Source of the DNA: an uncultured bacterium
GTDB taxonomy: Bacteria > Cyanobacteriota > Vampirovibrionia > Gastranaerophilales > Gastranaerophilaceae
DNA: 27,075 nt
NCBI GenBank assembly: GCA_900554385.1
Contig: USHE01000004.1
Span: 1-27,075, forward strand
Direction of reading: 5' to 3'
The notes beneath the pieces were generated by a model. That model saw only the letters and a program-made list of their open reading frames with translations. It ran no database searches and had not been told where the DNA came from. Within the stretch, counting starts at the first letter, position 1. Each line of letters begins with the position of its first letter. Positions 1 through 7,818 of this stretch are shown here, piece after piece. Made by a program: the position numbers and the translations under genes.

Positions 1-1
1 T

Positions 2-448
2 GTTGCGATTATGGATGCGGATAAGGAAGGCTTTTTGCGCTCTGAAACAAGTTTAATCCAAACGATTGGACGTGCTGCACGTAATGCCTGCGGGGAAGTT
101 ATTATGTATGCGGATAAGATTACGGATTCTATGAAGGCTGCAATTGACGAACCCAACAGGCGTCGTGAAATCCAAATTGCTTACAATAAAAAATACGGTA
201 TTATTCCGCAAACTATCAAAAAACCGATTGAAAACAATCTTCTTTCGCTTGTTGCAAGCTATCGTGATCTTGAAGATATTGTTGCAGAGGAAATGGTTGA
301 TCTCGGCAGTGAGCAAAAAGATTTACCGAAACTTATTGATAAACTTGAAAAAGACATGCATAAAGCCGCCAAAATCCTTGACTTTGAGCGTGCAGCCGAA
401 ATTCGTGATAAGCTAAAAAAGCTCCGTGAAATGGTGAATAAGAAATAA
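2..448 (+). CDS. uvrB: UvrB, excinuclease ABC subunit B (3' end only)
   Basis: This is the last 148 residues of UvrB; the gene begins before the window and the frame is open from base 2. UvrB is the damage-verifying, helicase-fold subunit of UvrABC nucleotide excision repair in the cytoplasm. The fragment opens with the conserved VAIMDADKEGFLRSE stretch, followed by helicase motif VI (QTIGRAARN) and, in the last 35 residues or so, a UVR domain (LEKDMHKAAKILDFERAAEI) that contacts UvrC. It ends in TAA with one base separating it from the stop of the convergent membrane-protein gene. No terminator is visible at this junction. The identification is very secure. Confidence 0.97.
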   Translation, partial: VAIMDADKEGFLRSETSLIQTIGRAARNACGEVIMYADKITDSMKAAIDEPNRRREIQIAYNKKYGIIPQTIKKPIENNLLSLVASYRDLEDIVAEEMVDLGSEQKDLPKLIDKLEKDMHKAAKILDFERAAEIRDKLKKLREMVNKK

Positions 449-449
449 A

Positions 450-1169
450 TTAGTGTATTGTCTTTTTTATTTCTTCTTTTTCTCTGAACGCAAATACTTC
501 TTCGCTTAGCTGAGCAAGGTAATTTGCGGCAATTGTCAGGTTATACATAACAGCAATACACCAGATGAAATTGATTACTGCATTATCAAGCCCTACAAAA
601 AGCCAGAACATGTATGTTATGAAACCAATTACTACTGCTGCTATTATGTATAATTTCACAATTAAATATGAAAATGTCAAAAATGCATCACCATAGGCAA
701 TACATACTTTCTTCACATTAAACGTTTCAAAAACATTTAATCTTCTTATAAATACAATATATACCGAAACAGGAAGTGCAATAAGGAACAACCAAACAAA
801 TATATCCGCAGTCATTTTTAGTGTTGCGTCGGCAATCTTGATATAACTGCATATAACATTTCCCAAGAAATACGTAACTCCCAGTGGAACTCCCATTGCA
901 ATTATTGTCTTGAATCCGGTCCAAGCCATTGAAAGTAAATTCGCACCCGGAACAAGTTCTGACTTCTTGTCAATTACGTTAAATGCAGATTCTGTTAAAA
1001 ATCCGATGAGAATAAGTCCGAATATACTTCCAAAGAACATTAAGAAGCCTGTGTTATGTTCCATATACAAAGCTCTGCAAATATATAACGGAATTGCCCA
1101 TATTAAAAGTTTTAATCCTGTGAAACTTTCACCTATTGTGCTGTCATAAGCTTCTTTTAAAGATGCCAC
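450..1169 (-). CDS. Polytopic membrane protein of unknown function
   Basis: I do not recognise this 239-residue protein. It is strongly hydrophobic, with about six predicted membrane helices (roughly residues 20-36, 42-58, 83-108, 120-140, 165-190 and 198-215). The short ends are charged and there is no cleavable signal peptide, so it should sit in the cytoplasmic membrane. The start is GTG (bases 1167-1169), chosen because a strong GGAGG lies six bases upstream. It follows the histidine kinase on the same strand after 82 bases, but it has its own sigma70-like promoter in that gap, so it may be transcribed separately. A sensor partner for the kinase is conceivable but unsupported. Confidence 0.75.
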   Translation of the reverse strand: MASLKEAYDSTIGESFTGLKLLIWAIPLYICRALYMEHNTGFLMFFGSIFGLILIGFLTESAFNVIDKKSELVPGANLLSMAWTGFKTIIAMGVPLGVTYFLGNVICSYIKIADATLKMTADIFVWLFLIALPVSVYIVFIRRLNVFETFNVKKVCIAYGDAFLTFSYLIVKLYIIAAVVIGFITYMFWLFVGLDNAVINFIWCIAVMYNLTIAANYLAQLSEEVFAFREKEEIKKTIH

Positions 1170-1197
1170 TTTATACCTCCATAATTACTATGTTCTT

Positions 1198-1226
1198 ATT
1201 TTAACATTTTTTTTCTAAAAAAACAA
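1198..1226 (-). promoter_or_regulatory. Sigma70-like promoter for the membrane protein gene
   Basis: On the minus strand, a -35 TTGTTT (1221-1226) is followed after exactly 17 bases by a -10 TAAAAT (1198-1203). The start codon is about 30 bases downstream of the -10. This suggests the gene can be transcribed apart from the upstream operon. Confidence 0.5.
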
Positions 1227-1251
1227 CTTTTTTACTTGAATAGCTTATCGT

Positions 1252-2352
1252 TTAATTTGTATTTGGTATTTTTACAATAAATTCAGCCCCTTCACCTTCT
1301 TTACTTTTTAGGCTTATTTTTCCGTTGTGGAGTTTTACGAGTTCTTTTGTTATGGTTAATCCGAGTCCTGTTGAATTTGCGGTTTGTGATATTTGTTCAA
1401 ATTTATTAAAGATTTTTCGATGGTATTTCTCCGGTATACCGCAGCCGTTGTCTTTTACTGATATTGTCAGATATTTTTTTGTTTTTGATGCGCATATTAA
1501 AATCTGACCGTTTTTTTGTGTAAATTTGATGGCATTACCAACTAAATTCAGCAATATCTGTTGTATTTTTTGATAATCAGCAGTTAGTTCAATAGCTTTA
1601 TCAATGTTAACAATTACTTTTATATCTTTTTTCCGATAAAGAGGTTTTAGGATATTTAATGCTTCCTGAATATTTAAAAAAAGGTTAAATTGTGAGATAT
1701 TGAGCCGCACTGTTCCGGATTCAAGTTTTGACATGTCGAGAATTTCGTTCACCATTGTTAAAAGGTGTATTCCTGCAATTTTTATATCGCCCACGTATTC
1801 AAGCTGCTTAGCATTTAGACTGCCTGCAAGCTGCCAGTGAAGTAAATCCGTGTATCCTATGATTGAATTCAGGGGGGAACGCAGCTCGTGCGACATATTT
1901 GAGATGAATTTATTCTTTATCTTATCTGCTTCCACTGCTTTTTCGTAGGCTGTATTTTTGTTTCGGATACCCTCTCCAAGCATTTGAAGCTGGGTTTTTA
2001 CAATGGAATTTATTTCTATTTCTTTAATAATATTTGAGATAACAGTAGCACAGGTTTCAAATACGGTTATTTCTTGTTCTTTAAATACTTCATTTCTGCC
2101 AATTTTTATTATGCCGTATTGTGTTTTATTAAAGCTGAGTGGTGCAGTCACTGTAAACTCACAGTAGTTGATTTTTCCCTCGGAATATATTAAGTCAGTA
2201 TCTTTGCCGTTTAAAAAGCTGATATCTGCAGCTGCAAACGGTATTATATCATTTAGAATTTCAAAGATTTTGGTTTGAGCATTCTCTGCATCTATTTTTT
2301 CGGAATAGAAATTTTTTATTTTTTCAAGTGAATTCTTGTAGTAATCTTTCAA
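1252..2352 (-). CDS. Soluble orphan sensor histidine kinase (GAF-like/HisKA/HATPase)
   Basis: This is a cytoplasmic histidine kinase of 366 residues. Residues 1-115 look like a small GAF-type sensory domain, and a coiled stretch at about 115-150 leads into HisKA. The H-box SNMSHELRSP gives phospho-acceptor His155. The catalytic domain shows the N box (NLVGNAIKF, about 269-277), G1 (DNGCG, 301-305) and G2 (STGLGL, 327-332). There are no membrane helices and no receiver domain, and no response regulator lies nearby, so its partner is elsewhere. The start is TTG, two bases after the hpt stop, with AGGA placed just upstream; translation is probably coupled. The signal it senses cannot be read from the sequence. 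Confidence 0.93.
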   Translation of the reverse strand: MKDYYKNSLEKIKNFYSEKIDAENAQTKIFEILNDIIPFAAADISFLNGKDTDLIYSEGKINYCEFTVTAPLSFNKTQYGIIKIGRNEVFKEQEITVFETCATVISNIIKEIEINSIVKTQLQMLGEGIRNKNTAYEKAVEADKIKNKFISNMSHELRSPLNSIIGYTDLLHWQLAGSLNAKQLEYVGDIKIAGIHLLTMVNEILDMSKLESGTVRLNISQFNLFLNIQEALNILKPLYRKKDIKVIVNIDKAIELTADYQKIQQILLNLVGNAIKFTQKNGQILICASKTKKYLTISVKDNGCGIPEKYHRKIFNKFEQISQTANSTGLGLTITKELVKLHNGKISLKSKEGEGAEFIVKIPNTN

Positions 2353-2354
2353 CG

Positions 2355-2879
2355 TTATTCCTTATACCCTATAAATGTTAAGTTCCTCATATATCCTTCG
2401 TAATCCAGTCCGTAGCCGACGACAAACTTATCATCTATTTCAAATCCGTAATAATCAGGCTCAATATCAGTTTTTCTCGTAATTTTTTTATCAAGAAGTG
2501 AACAGAATTTTGTTGATTTTGTGTGAAAATTTGTGTGCATAAAATCCATTAAAAATTTTGCAGTTAAACCTGTATCAACAATATCTTCAATGATAAGTAC
2601 ATTTTTGCCGTTTAAATCAGGCAAAGATATATCAACGGCATTTACTTTTCCGGAAGTGTTGAAGCCTGTTCCGTAGCTTGAAAGTCTTATAAATTCCATT
2701 TTTAAAGGCATATTGAGATGTTTTACCAGATCTGTTGCAAACATTACAGCGCCTTTTAAGACGCAAATGGCAATGACTTCTTCTCCATTGTAGAATTTAT
2801 TCATTTCATCCGCAAGTTCTTTTATTCTTCTTTGAAGTTGTTCTTCACTGAACAAAACCTTTAATTCTTCACTTTTCAT
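2355..2879 (-). CDS. hpt: Hypoxanthine phosphoribosyltransferase
   Basis: Hpt salvages purines by joining hypoxanthine or guanine to PRPP, giving IMP or GMP. The 174-residue protein has the type I PRTase signature VLIIEDIVDTGLT (PRPP loop), the early RLSSYG segment, and the C-terminal DDKFVVGYGLDYEG region that closes over the base. I place the start at the ATG at 2877-2879, because AAGGA lies eight bases before it. An in-frame ATG three codons earlier would overlap that site. The gene overlaps the end of tilS. The order tilS-hpt is a widespread bacterial arrangement, often followed by ftsH; here a histidine kinase follows instead. Confidence 0.95.
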   Translation of the reverse strand: MKSEELKVLFSEEQLQRRIKELADEMNKFYNGEEVIAICVLKGAVMFATDLVKHLNMPLKMEFIRLSSYGTGFNTSGKVNAVDISLPDLNGKNVLIIEDIVDTGLTAKFLMDFMHTNFHTKSTKFCSLLDKKITRKTDIEPDYYGFEIDDKFVVGYGLDYEGYMRNLTFIGYKE

Positions 2880-3849
2880 TATAACCATCCTTTTTTACTA
2901 ATTGTAGCATGTGTGTCGGGGTTGTGACAACTTTTATTTTTTCACTCAATCCAAGTCCTCCCGCCCATAAAACTTCATTCTCCTTGCATAGAAGTATGAT
3001 TTCATCTTTTTGGTGATTAGGGATTTTCTTTTCGTTAAGATATTTTTTGAATTTCTGCGAGCCTTTCGTGCCTAGAGGAAAAATAATATCACCATTTTTT
3101 CGGTGTCTGAGTGTGAAATTTGTGTCCTTTAAAGATACATAAGCTTTCATATCTTTATCTTGAGGGTACTCTTTTATTTGTTCGTTAAATTTTTTTAGTA
3201 TAAATTTATAATCTTTAAAATCGTATGTACCTTCTGCTTTTATCTGAATTTCTTCTGAATTTTGCGTGGCTGAATTTATAAATTCAAATTTATTCTCGTT
3301 TACAAAAATCCATAAATTTGATGTTACCGAGGCTTTTTTACCTGATTTAGAAGCCGCATTTTTTTTTATAAAATCTACAATTGATGTAATTTTGCTCCTG
3401 TCGTATTCAAGATTGTTTCTTACAAAATAATCGTGAATTAAATAATTTTGTGCAGCATTACCGAGTCGCAAAAATTTTTTAGTGGAATTACTTGTTTCCT
3501 GTTTAAGTTTGCTCATATATTCATTTACAAGTTCAGTCGTTTCGTCGGCATTTGTCGAGAGTGTTTGCAGGGCTTTGGGATAATGTTCATTAATTTGTGC
3601 GATAAGCGGAAGAATTTTATGGCGTATAAAATTACGTTTATATTTTACATCCTCATTAGAGCTGTCCGAAACTCCTTTGAGATTGTTTTCTTTGCTATTA
3701 AGTTCTATTTGCTGTCGGGTTACATTAAGCAGGGGTCTGTAAAAAATACTGCGCTGTTCGCTAATTCCTTTTAAGCCTACTATTCCTGTACCTTTTAGAA
3801 TTCTGTATAAAACTGTTTCTGCTAAATCATCAAGGTTATGGGCTGTCAA
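2869..3849 (-). CDS. tilS: TilS, C-terminal part downstream of an in-frame stop
   Basis: This is the larger piece of tRNA(Ile)-lysidine synthetase, in the same reading frame as the N-terminal piece. It contains the end of the catalytic domain (LTAHNLDDLAETVLYR, with the conserved HNxDD and ETxxxR), the linker domain, and the TilS C-terminal domain (FTLRHRKNGDIIFPLG ... WAGGLGLSEKIKV). TilS modifies C34 of the CAU-anticodon tRNA-Ile so that it reads AUA. The listed start is a TTG (3847-3849) inside a conserved motif with no ribosome binding site, so it is a nominal boundary; the coding sequence really continues upstream to the TAA at 3871-3873. Alone this piece lacks the ATP-binding PP-loop and could not be active. 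Confidence 0.85.
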   Translation of the reverse strand: MTAHNLDDLAETVLYRILKGTGIVGLKGISEQRSIFYRPLLNVTRQQIELNSKENNLKGVSDSSNEDVKYKRNFIRHKILPLIAQINEHYPKALQTLSTNADETTELVNEYMSKLKQETSNSTKKFLRLGNAAQNYLIHDYFVRNNLEYDRSKITSIVDFIKKNAASKSGKKASVTSNLWIFVNENKFEFINSATQNSEEIQIKAEGTYDFKDYKFILKKFNEQIKEYPQDKDMKAYVSLKDTNFTLRHRKNGDIIFPLGTKGSQKFKKYLNEKKIPNHQKDEIILLCKENEVLWAGGLGLSEKIKVVTTPTHMLQLVKKDGYNEK

Positions 3850-3870
3850 GGCAGCTTGTGCGTTATATTT

Positions 3871-4188
3871 TTATACGCATTTTTGAAAAAAATTATAGCG
3901 GGCTTCTCTTGCTGCAGTTTCTGTGTGCGCAATATCAGAGGATAGTTTTTCTGTGTAAAATTCTATGTTATTGGTTTTACAGAAATCTTTGCAAAATTGT
4001 TCATCTCTTAGGCTTTCTTCTCCTCGCCAATTGTGGTTAAGATGAACTGCGATTACATCTAAACCAAGCTTTTTTACTATATCAACAAGGCATAAAGAAT
4101 CGTAACCGCCGGAAAATCCTACGATTATTCTTTGATTTTCCAGTCCATATTTTTCCAAAAAACTTTTTACGGTTTCAGTTACATTCAT
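3871..4188 (-). CDS. tilS: TilS, N-terminal part (gene interrupted by TAA)
   Basis: These are the first 105 residues of tRNA(Ile)-lysidine synthetase, with the PP-loop ATP pyrophosphatase motif VGFSGGYDSLCLV at about residues 24-36 and the AAREARYNFF segment near its end. It stops at a TAA (3871-3873). Reading through gives KCV-stop-KYNAQAALTAHNLDD, which aligns without gap to typical TilS (for example FFEEILEKHQADYLALAHH in Bacillus), so a single substitution explains the stop. The start ATG (4186-4188) overlaps the TGA of the Clp_N gene as ATGA, with no separate Shine-Dalgarno, implying translational coupling. TilS is essential in most bacteria, so an assembly or sequencing error must be excluded. 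Confidence 0.88.
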   Translation of the reverse strand: MNVTETVKSFLEKYGLENQRIIVGFSGGYDSLCLVDIVKKLGLDVIAVHLNHNWRGEESLRDEQFCKDFCKTNNIEFYTEKLSSDIAHTETAAREARYNFFQKCV

Positions 4189-5543
4189 TGTTGAAATTTT
4201 TTAACGCCTTCTTTTATTTCAACCGCATCAACTCCAAGTTGTTCCAATGCCTTCATTGCAAGGCTTGTTGGTTCTGTTGTTAGAGCAAGAAGCATGTGGG
4301 AGGATTCTATTCTTGATTTATGTTCATTTTTGGCTAATTCCCATGCAGCTTCCAGGACACGTTTTGCGCGCTGGGTAAAAACGATTTCCCTATCGTAGTA
4401 TTCGTTGCCGAAACCTATAAGGTTTTCGATAACTTTTCTGGCATCCCTTATGTTAATTTCCAGTTCCGTGAGTACACGTGCGCCGATGCCTGTCGCTTCG
4501 CCAAGAATGCCAAGCAAAAACATCTCTGTCCCGACAACATTGCGTCCGAGTCTGCGGGCTTCTTCTTTTGCAAGTCTTAATATTGTCAGAGTTTCAGGCA
4601 TTTGTTTTTCTATCGGCTTTATAATGGCGTGTGCCAAATCATCGTCTGAAATTTTAAGTTCTTTAAAAATTTCGTAAGCAAGCCCTTTTTTAGTTTTCAG
4701 AACCCCGAGGACAATGTGTTCCGGTAAAACCACGGAAGAACCAAGTTCTTTTGCTGTTTGCAGCGCCATATTCATTGTCGTGAAGGCATTTGGTGTAAAT
4801 ATAATCTGACGTCCTTCGTATTCAGCTTGTCGTGATTGAATATTTTCCAATTTTTCTTCAAAATCTTCCGCAGTAACGCCGTTATCAGATAATATTTTTG
4901 AGAGTTCTGAGTTTTTATCTTCCAGAATTGATGAAATAATCTGTTCAGTTCCCAAAATTTCATAATTAGAGGCTGAGAGCTTAGCAACAGCACGCTCAAA
5001 GACTGCTGTGGATTCTGCGCTGTCAAACAGAGCGTCTGCCGCATCACTTGCGTTTGATTTGTTTTCTTTGTTCTCATCAATTTCCGGATGATAAAGTTTT
5101 TTGATTTTTTTCTGTACAAGTTTTTCCAGAAGTGTTTTTGCCGTATAAACATCAAATCCGAGTTTTTCAAGCGTTTTTACATTGTTTGAATGCTTATCCG
5201 TTATCACTGCAAGAAATAAATGCTCGTATAAAATTGACGGATTTCCCGATTTGTTGGCTAAATCCAGTGTTCTCTTTAATATGTCTTTTACGTGATGGCT
5301 GAAATTTGCCTTTGCATTATCATGAATTTTTTCCGTAATTTCTATACTTTTGCAGATTTCCTCATAGAGATTTTCGTAAGAAATGTTGTACATCTTGAAA
5401 ATTTTCAACGAAACGCCTTTTGCTTCTTTTGCTAGCGCGAGCAAAAGGTGTTCTGACAAAATGTACTCTGATTGCATTTCTTCGGCAATTCTTTGGGCTT
5501 CTGCTACTGCATTTATTGCTTTTTCTGTAAACTTCTCAAACAA
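4185..5543 (-). CDS. Clp_N-only protein: three Clp N-domains, no ATPase
   Basis: The 452 residues consist of six tandem Clp_N repeats, that is three Clp N-domains (about 1-150, 175-312 and 318-452). The last pair is the most ClpC-like (LAKEEARRLGRNVVGTE ... ILGEATGIGARVL). There is no Walker A or B, no AAA+ module and no ClpP-binding loop, and the stop is genuine, overlapping tilS by ATGA. Clp_N domains of ClpA/ClpC bind substrates and adaptors; plant ClpT proteins are known Clp_N-only companions of the ClpPR core. By analogy this could be an adaptor or assembly factor for a Clp machine, which is inference. The start is TTG with GAGG seven or eight bases upstream, three bases after the DUF1292 stop. 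A linker at about 150-172 is rich in Lys, Glu and Asn. Confidence 0.88.
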   Translation of the reverse strand: MFEKFTEKAINAVAEAQRIAEEMQSEYILSEHLLLALAKEAKGVSLKIFKMYNISYENLYEEICKSIEITEKIHDNAKANFSHHVKDILKRTLDLANKSGNPSILYEHLFLAVITDKHSNNVKTLEKLGFDVYTAKTLLEKLVQKKIKKLYHPEIDENKENKSNASDAADALFDSAESTAVFERAVAKLSASNYEILGTEQIISSILEDKNSELSKILSDNGVTAEDFEEKLENIQSRQAEYEGRQIIFTPNAFTTMNMALQTAKELGSSVVLPEHIVLGVLKTKKGLAYEIFKELKISDDDLAHAIIKPIEKQMPETLTILRLAKEEARRLGRNVVGTEMFLLGILGEATGIGARVLTELEINIRDARKVIENLIGFGNEYYDREIVFTQRAKRVLEAAWELAKNEHKSRIESSHMLLALTTEPTSLAMKALEQLGVDAVEIKEGVKKFQQ

Positions 5544-5546
5544 AAC

Positions 5547-5822
5547 TTATTCCTCGTCATCTATTTCATCTTCAAGGCTTTCCACATAGGCAGCAACCTT
5601 TTCAAATTCTGCATCGTCATCAATTGTTTCAAACAGATAGTCTTCGCCGTCTTTAGTAAGACGCATAAGCATTATTTCATCATCTTCGCCGGCTTCCGAG
5701 TCTGTTGGAAGAAGCAGTGCATATTCTTGTTCATCAACTTCAACAATATCAAACAGTTCTAACGTAATAACATTGCCGTTTTCATCTACAGTTTCGATTA
5801 GCTGATCATTTTCTTTTGCCAT
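5547..5822 (-). CDS. DUF1292 family acidic protein
   Basis: This 91-residue, very acidic protein matches the DUF1292 (YrzB-like) pattern: an ETVDENGNVITLELFDIVEV opening, an EYALLLPT strand, and an EIMLMRLTKDGEDYLFETI core followed by a Glu/Asp-rich tail. Its biochemical function is unknown. In Firmicutes DUF1292 genes commonly sit beside the ruvX/yqgF Holliday-junction resolvase gene, and here it directly follows ruvX after 15 bases, which supports the assignment. Its 3' end carries the Shine-Dalgarno of the Clp_N gene. Confidence 0.88.
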   Translation of the reverse strand: MAKENDQLIETVDENGNVITLELFDIVEVDEQEYALLLPTDSEAGEDDEIMLMRLTKDGEDYLFETIDDDAEFEKVAAYVESLEDEIDDEE

Positions 5823-5837
5823 TTTTATCCTCTTTCT

Positions 5838-6242
5838 TTATTTTGTTCGTGACAGGTATTGTTCCAGTATAATACAAGCACTTTCAATATCAACAAGTCC
5901 TTTATTTTTTCTGAAATCAATTTTTTTATTTCTTAAGTTTTCTTCTGCCGTATCCGACGTTAGGCGTTCATCCTCATATATTATTTCATAATTTGGAATT
6001 TTTTTTGAAAACTCAATACAATCTTCTGCTTGAGAGCCTTGTGTTCCATCCATATTTAGAGGAACGCCTACAACAATTTTTTTAACATTATTTTCTTTTG
6101 CAATTTTTAATATTTCATCAAGTGCTTTGTTTTCAGGCTGGCGTGGGATAAATGAATGCCCGTTCGCAAGCATAAGCAGGTAGTCGCTTAAGGCTATTCC
6201 TATTCTTTTTGTACCTATATCTAAAGCCATCACTTTATACAT
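5838..6242 (-). CDS. ruvX: RuvX/YqgF, putative Holliday junction resolvase / pre-16S rRNA nuclease
   Basis: This 134-residue protein has the RNase H-like fold signatures of the YqgF family: MALDIGTKRIGIALSD with the first catalytic Asp, VVGVPLNMDGTQGSQAE, YEDERLTSDTAEE with the acidic second site, and a C-terminal D-x-x-S/A-A-x-I-L-x-x-Y helix. Family members mature the 5' end of 16S rRNA and have been proposed to resolve Holliday junctions. The ATG at 6240-6242 overlaps the TAA of the upstream gene by eight bases. No clear Shine-Dalgarno is visible, so reinitiation after the upstream gene is likely. The length is normal for the family. Confidence 0.93.
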   Translation of the reverse strand: MYKVMALDIGTKRIGIALSDYLLMLANGHSFIPRQPENKALDEILKIAKENNVKKIVVGVPLNMDGTQGSQAEDCIEFSKKIPNYEIIYEDERLTSDTAEENLRNKKIDFRKNKGLVDIESACIILEQYLSRTK

Positions 6243-7818
6243 TTTGCACCCATTTACTTTCTATTTTTGTAATTATGTTATCAAGTTCGTTGAGTGTAAA
6301 CTTGTTATCATTTTCTTCTGTATTATATTTTAGTGTAAAATAGTATTCATAGATACTTTTTCTTAAGATATTTGTCAAAATTTCTTCAAATACGGATTTG
6401 TCGTTGTATATTGCAAGAATATTCGATTCTTGAGCATCATATTTATCATTCATTTTAAGGTATGCACAAGCTAAAAGTCTGTTATGCCAGGTTTCATATT
6501 CTTTAGGATAAAATATTTCGTATAAATATTGTTCAATCTTGGCATCAAAATCAACCTGATTTACATCTTCCTTTAATATTTTATTCAAATTATCTGTAAA
6601 TGTTTCAAATTCACTGCTGTAATGGGCATCTAAAAACCAATGCTCCATCACATCAAGATTTTCAAGTTTTGCTTCCTGAGGAGGATATTTTGAGGTCAGA
6701 ATAGTTTTGTAATCTTCTGTATCATAATCAATATCGGCAAGCAAATTTTTCCAGCATACATATTCATAAGGCAGAAGCCAGTTTGAGGCTTTTTGTTTTG
6801 ATATATTTTCAGCGTGGAGTAAGATAGTTTTTAAATTTTTCGGAGGAATATTGAGAGATTTTTCATCCTTATAAAATCTTTCAATAATCTTGTCACATTC
6901 AAATTGTGAGATGTCGTTAAATCCGAAACAGTCACGGATACCATTATAATCATTTATTACAACGGCTACAAACTGAACTCTTTTTTCGTTATTAGTTCTT
7001 GAAAATATAAGAGCCTGATTTCCATGTCCGTCAGGATATGTAATACAGCATCTGTAAGGCTTTGACTCTGAAAGAAGCTGTTTGTAAAATTCTTGAGAGT
7101 TATCTTCTCTTATTCCGCCTAATTTTAATATTGACAAATTCTTTTTTATAAGCGGTTTCATGCTGTCTGTGACAAATTCATAAGCGGTATTCAGCGCATG
7201 ATATGCAAGCTGCGATTTAGTGTTTCCGAGTATTGAAAGAGCTTCTCTCCCGACTTCCGAGTCAGGTTGGGATAAGAATACAGGAATGAGAATATTTGCA
7301 AGTGCGTCTTTTTCGTAATCTTCTGCAAGCGATTTTATTAGTAGAATTTTATCTTTTTCGTTTACTGCGCTTAAAAAATCCAGAAAATCAATCTGTACTT
7401 CCGGATTAACTATAGCTTTATCCAGCAGTTGTTTTGTGTCTTCTTCAATTATATCCTGGGCGTTTTCCAGATACCCTTCGTAATCTTCATATTTCCAATC
7501 GGTTTCTAAATCTCTCAAAAAATTAAGAACTATAATTTTTGCTTCAACAGAAGCAAGGTTGTTTTTTAGAATACTCCACAACTGGGTAGTAAGTTCTTCT
7601 TTCTCTACATATCTTTCAAGAAGCAGTTTTACTATATTTTCGCTGTCTGTTTTTATATTTATAAGTTCTTTAAACAATATTTTTGCAATAATATTTTTGT
7701 TGCATGCATCAAGAGCCTCAAAGTCAGCAGAAGAAACTTCCCCGCTATATTTTGAGTATTTCGAGATAATTCTGATTATTTCTGCTTTTATTTCAAAAGG
7801 ATTAAGTTCTCTTACCAT
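6235..7818 (-). CDS. HEAT-like repeat protein of unknown function
   Basis: I do not recognise this 527-residue protein. It is soluble, acidic and almost wholly alpha-helical. Residues of about 100-235 have the spacing of HEAT/armadillo-like repeats (for example EVGREALSILGNTKSQLAYHA). A central region around residues 260-310 (ITYPDGHGNQALIFSRTNN, then VQFVAVVINDYNGIRDCFGF) looks like a small alpha/beta domain, and the C-terminal third is helical. I chose the ATG at 7816-7818, which shares a base with the upstream TAA (TAATG), over a TTG seven codons earlier that would overlap the previous gene. Lying between a ClpX-type zinc finger and RuvX, it may be a scaffold, but nothing in it identifies a partner. 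Confidence 0.75.
   Translation of the reverse strand: MVRELNPFEIKAEIIRIISKYSKYSGEVSSADFEALDACNKNIIAKILFKELINIKTDSENIVKLLLERYVEKEELTTQLWSILKNNLASVEAKIIVLNFLRDLETDWKYEDYEGYLENAQDIIEEDTKQLLDKAIVNPEVQIDFLDFLSAVNEKDKILLIKSLAEDYEKDALANILIPVFLSQPDSEVGREALSILGNTKSQLAYHALNTAYEFVTDSMKPLIKKNLSILKLGGIREDNSQEFYKQLLSESKPYRCCITYPDGHGNQALIFSRTNNEKRVQFVAVVINDYNGIRDCFGFNDISQFECDKIIERFYKDEKSLNIPPKNLKTILLHAENISKQKASNWLLPYEYVCWKNLLADIDYDTEDYKTILTSKYPPQEAKLENLDVMEHWFLDAHYSSEFETFTDNLNKILKEDVNQVDFDAKIEQYLYEIFYPKEYETWHNRLLACAYLKMNDKYDAQESNILAIYNDKSVFEEILTNILRKSIYEYYFTLKYNTEENDNKFTLNELDNIITKIESKWVQNV

Noticed and set aside
3858..4188. Frameshift as the cause of the broken tilS
   Set aside because: Both pieces are in the same frame and the alignment across the stop needs no indel.
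4185..5543. Truncated clpC pseudogene
   Set aside because: There are three Clp_N domains instead of one, the stop overlaps tilS in ATGA form, and no AAA+ remnant follows in any frame.
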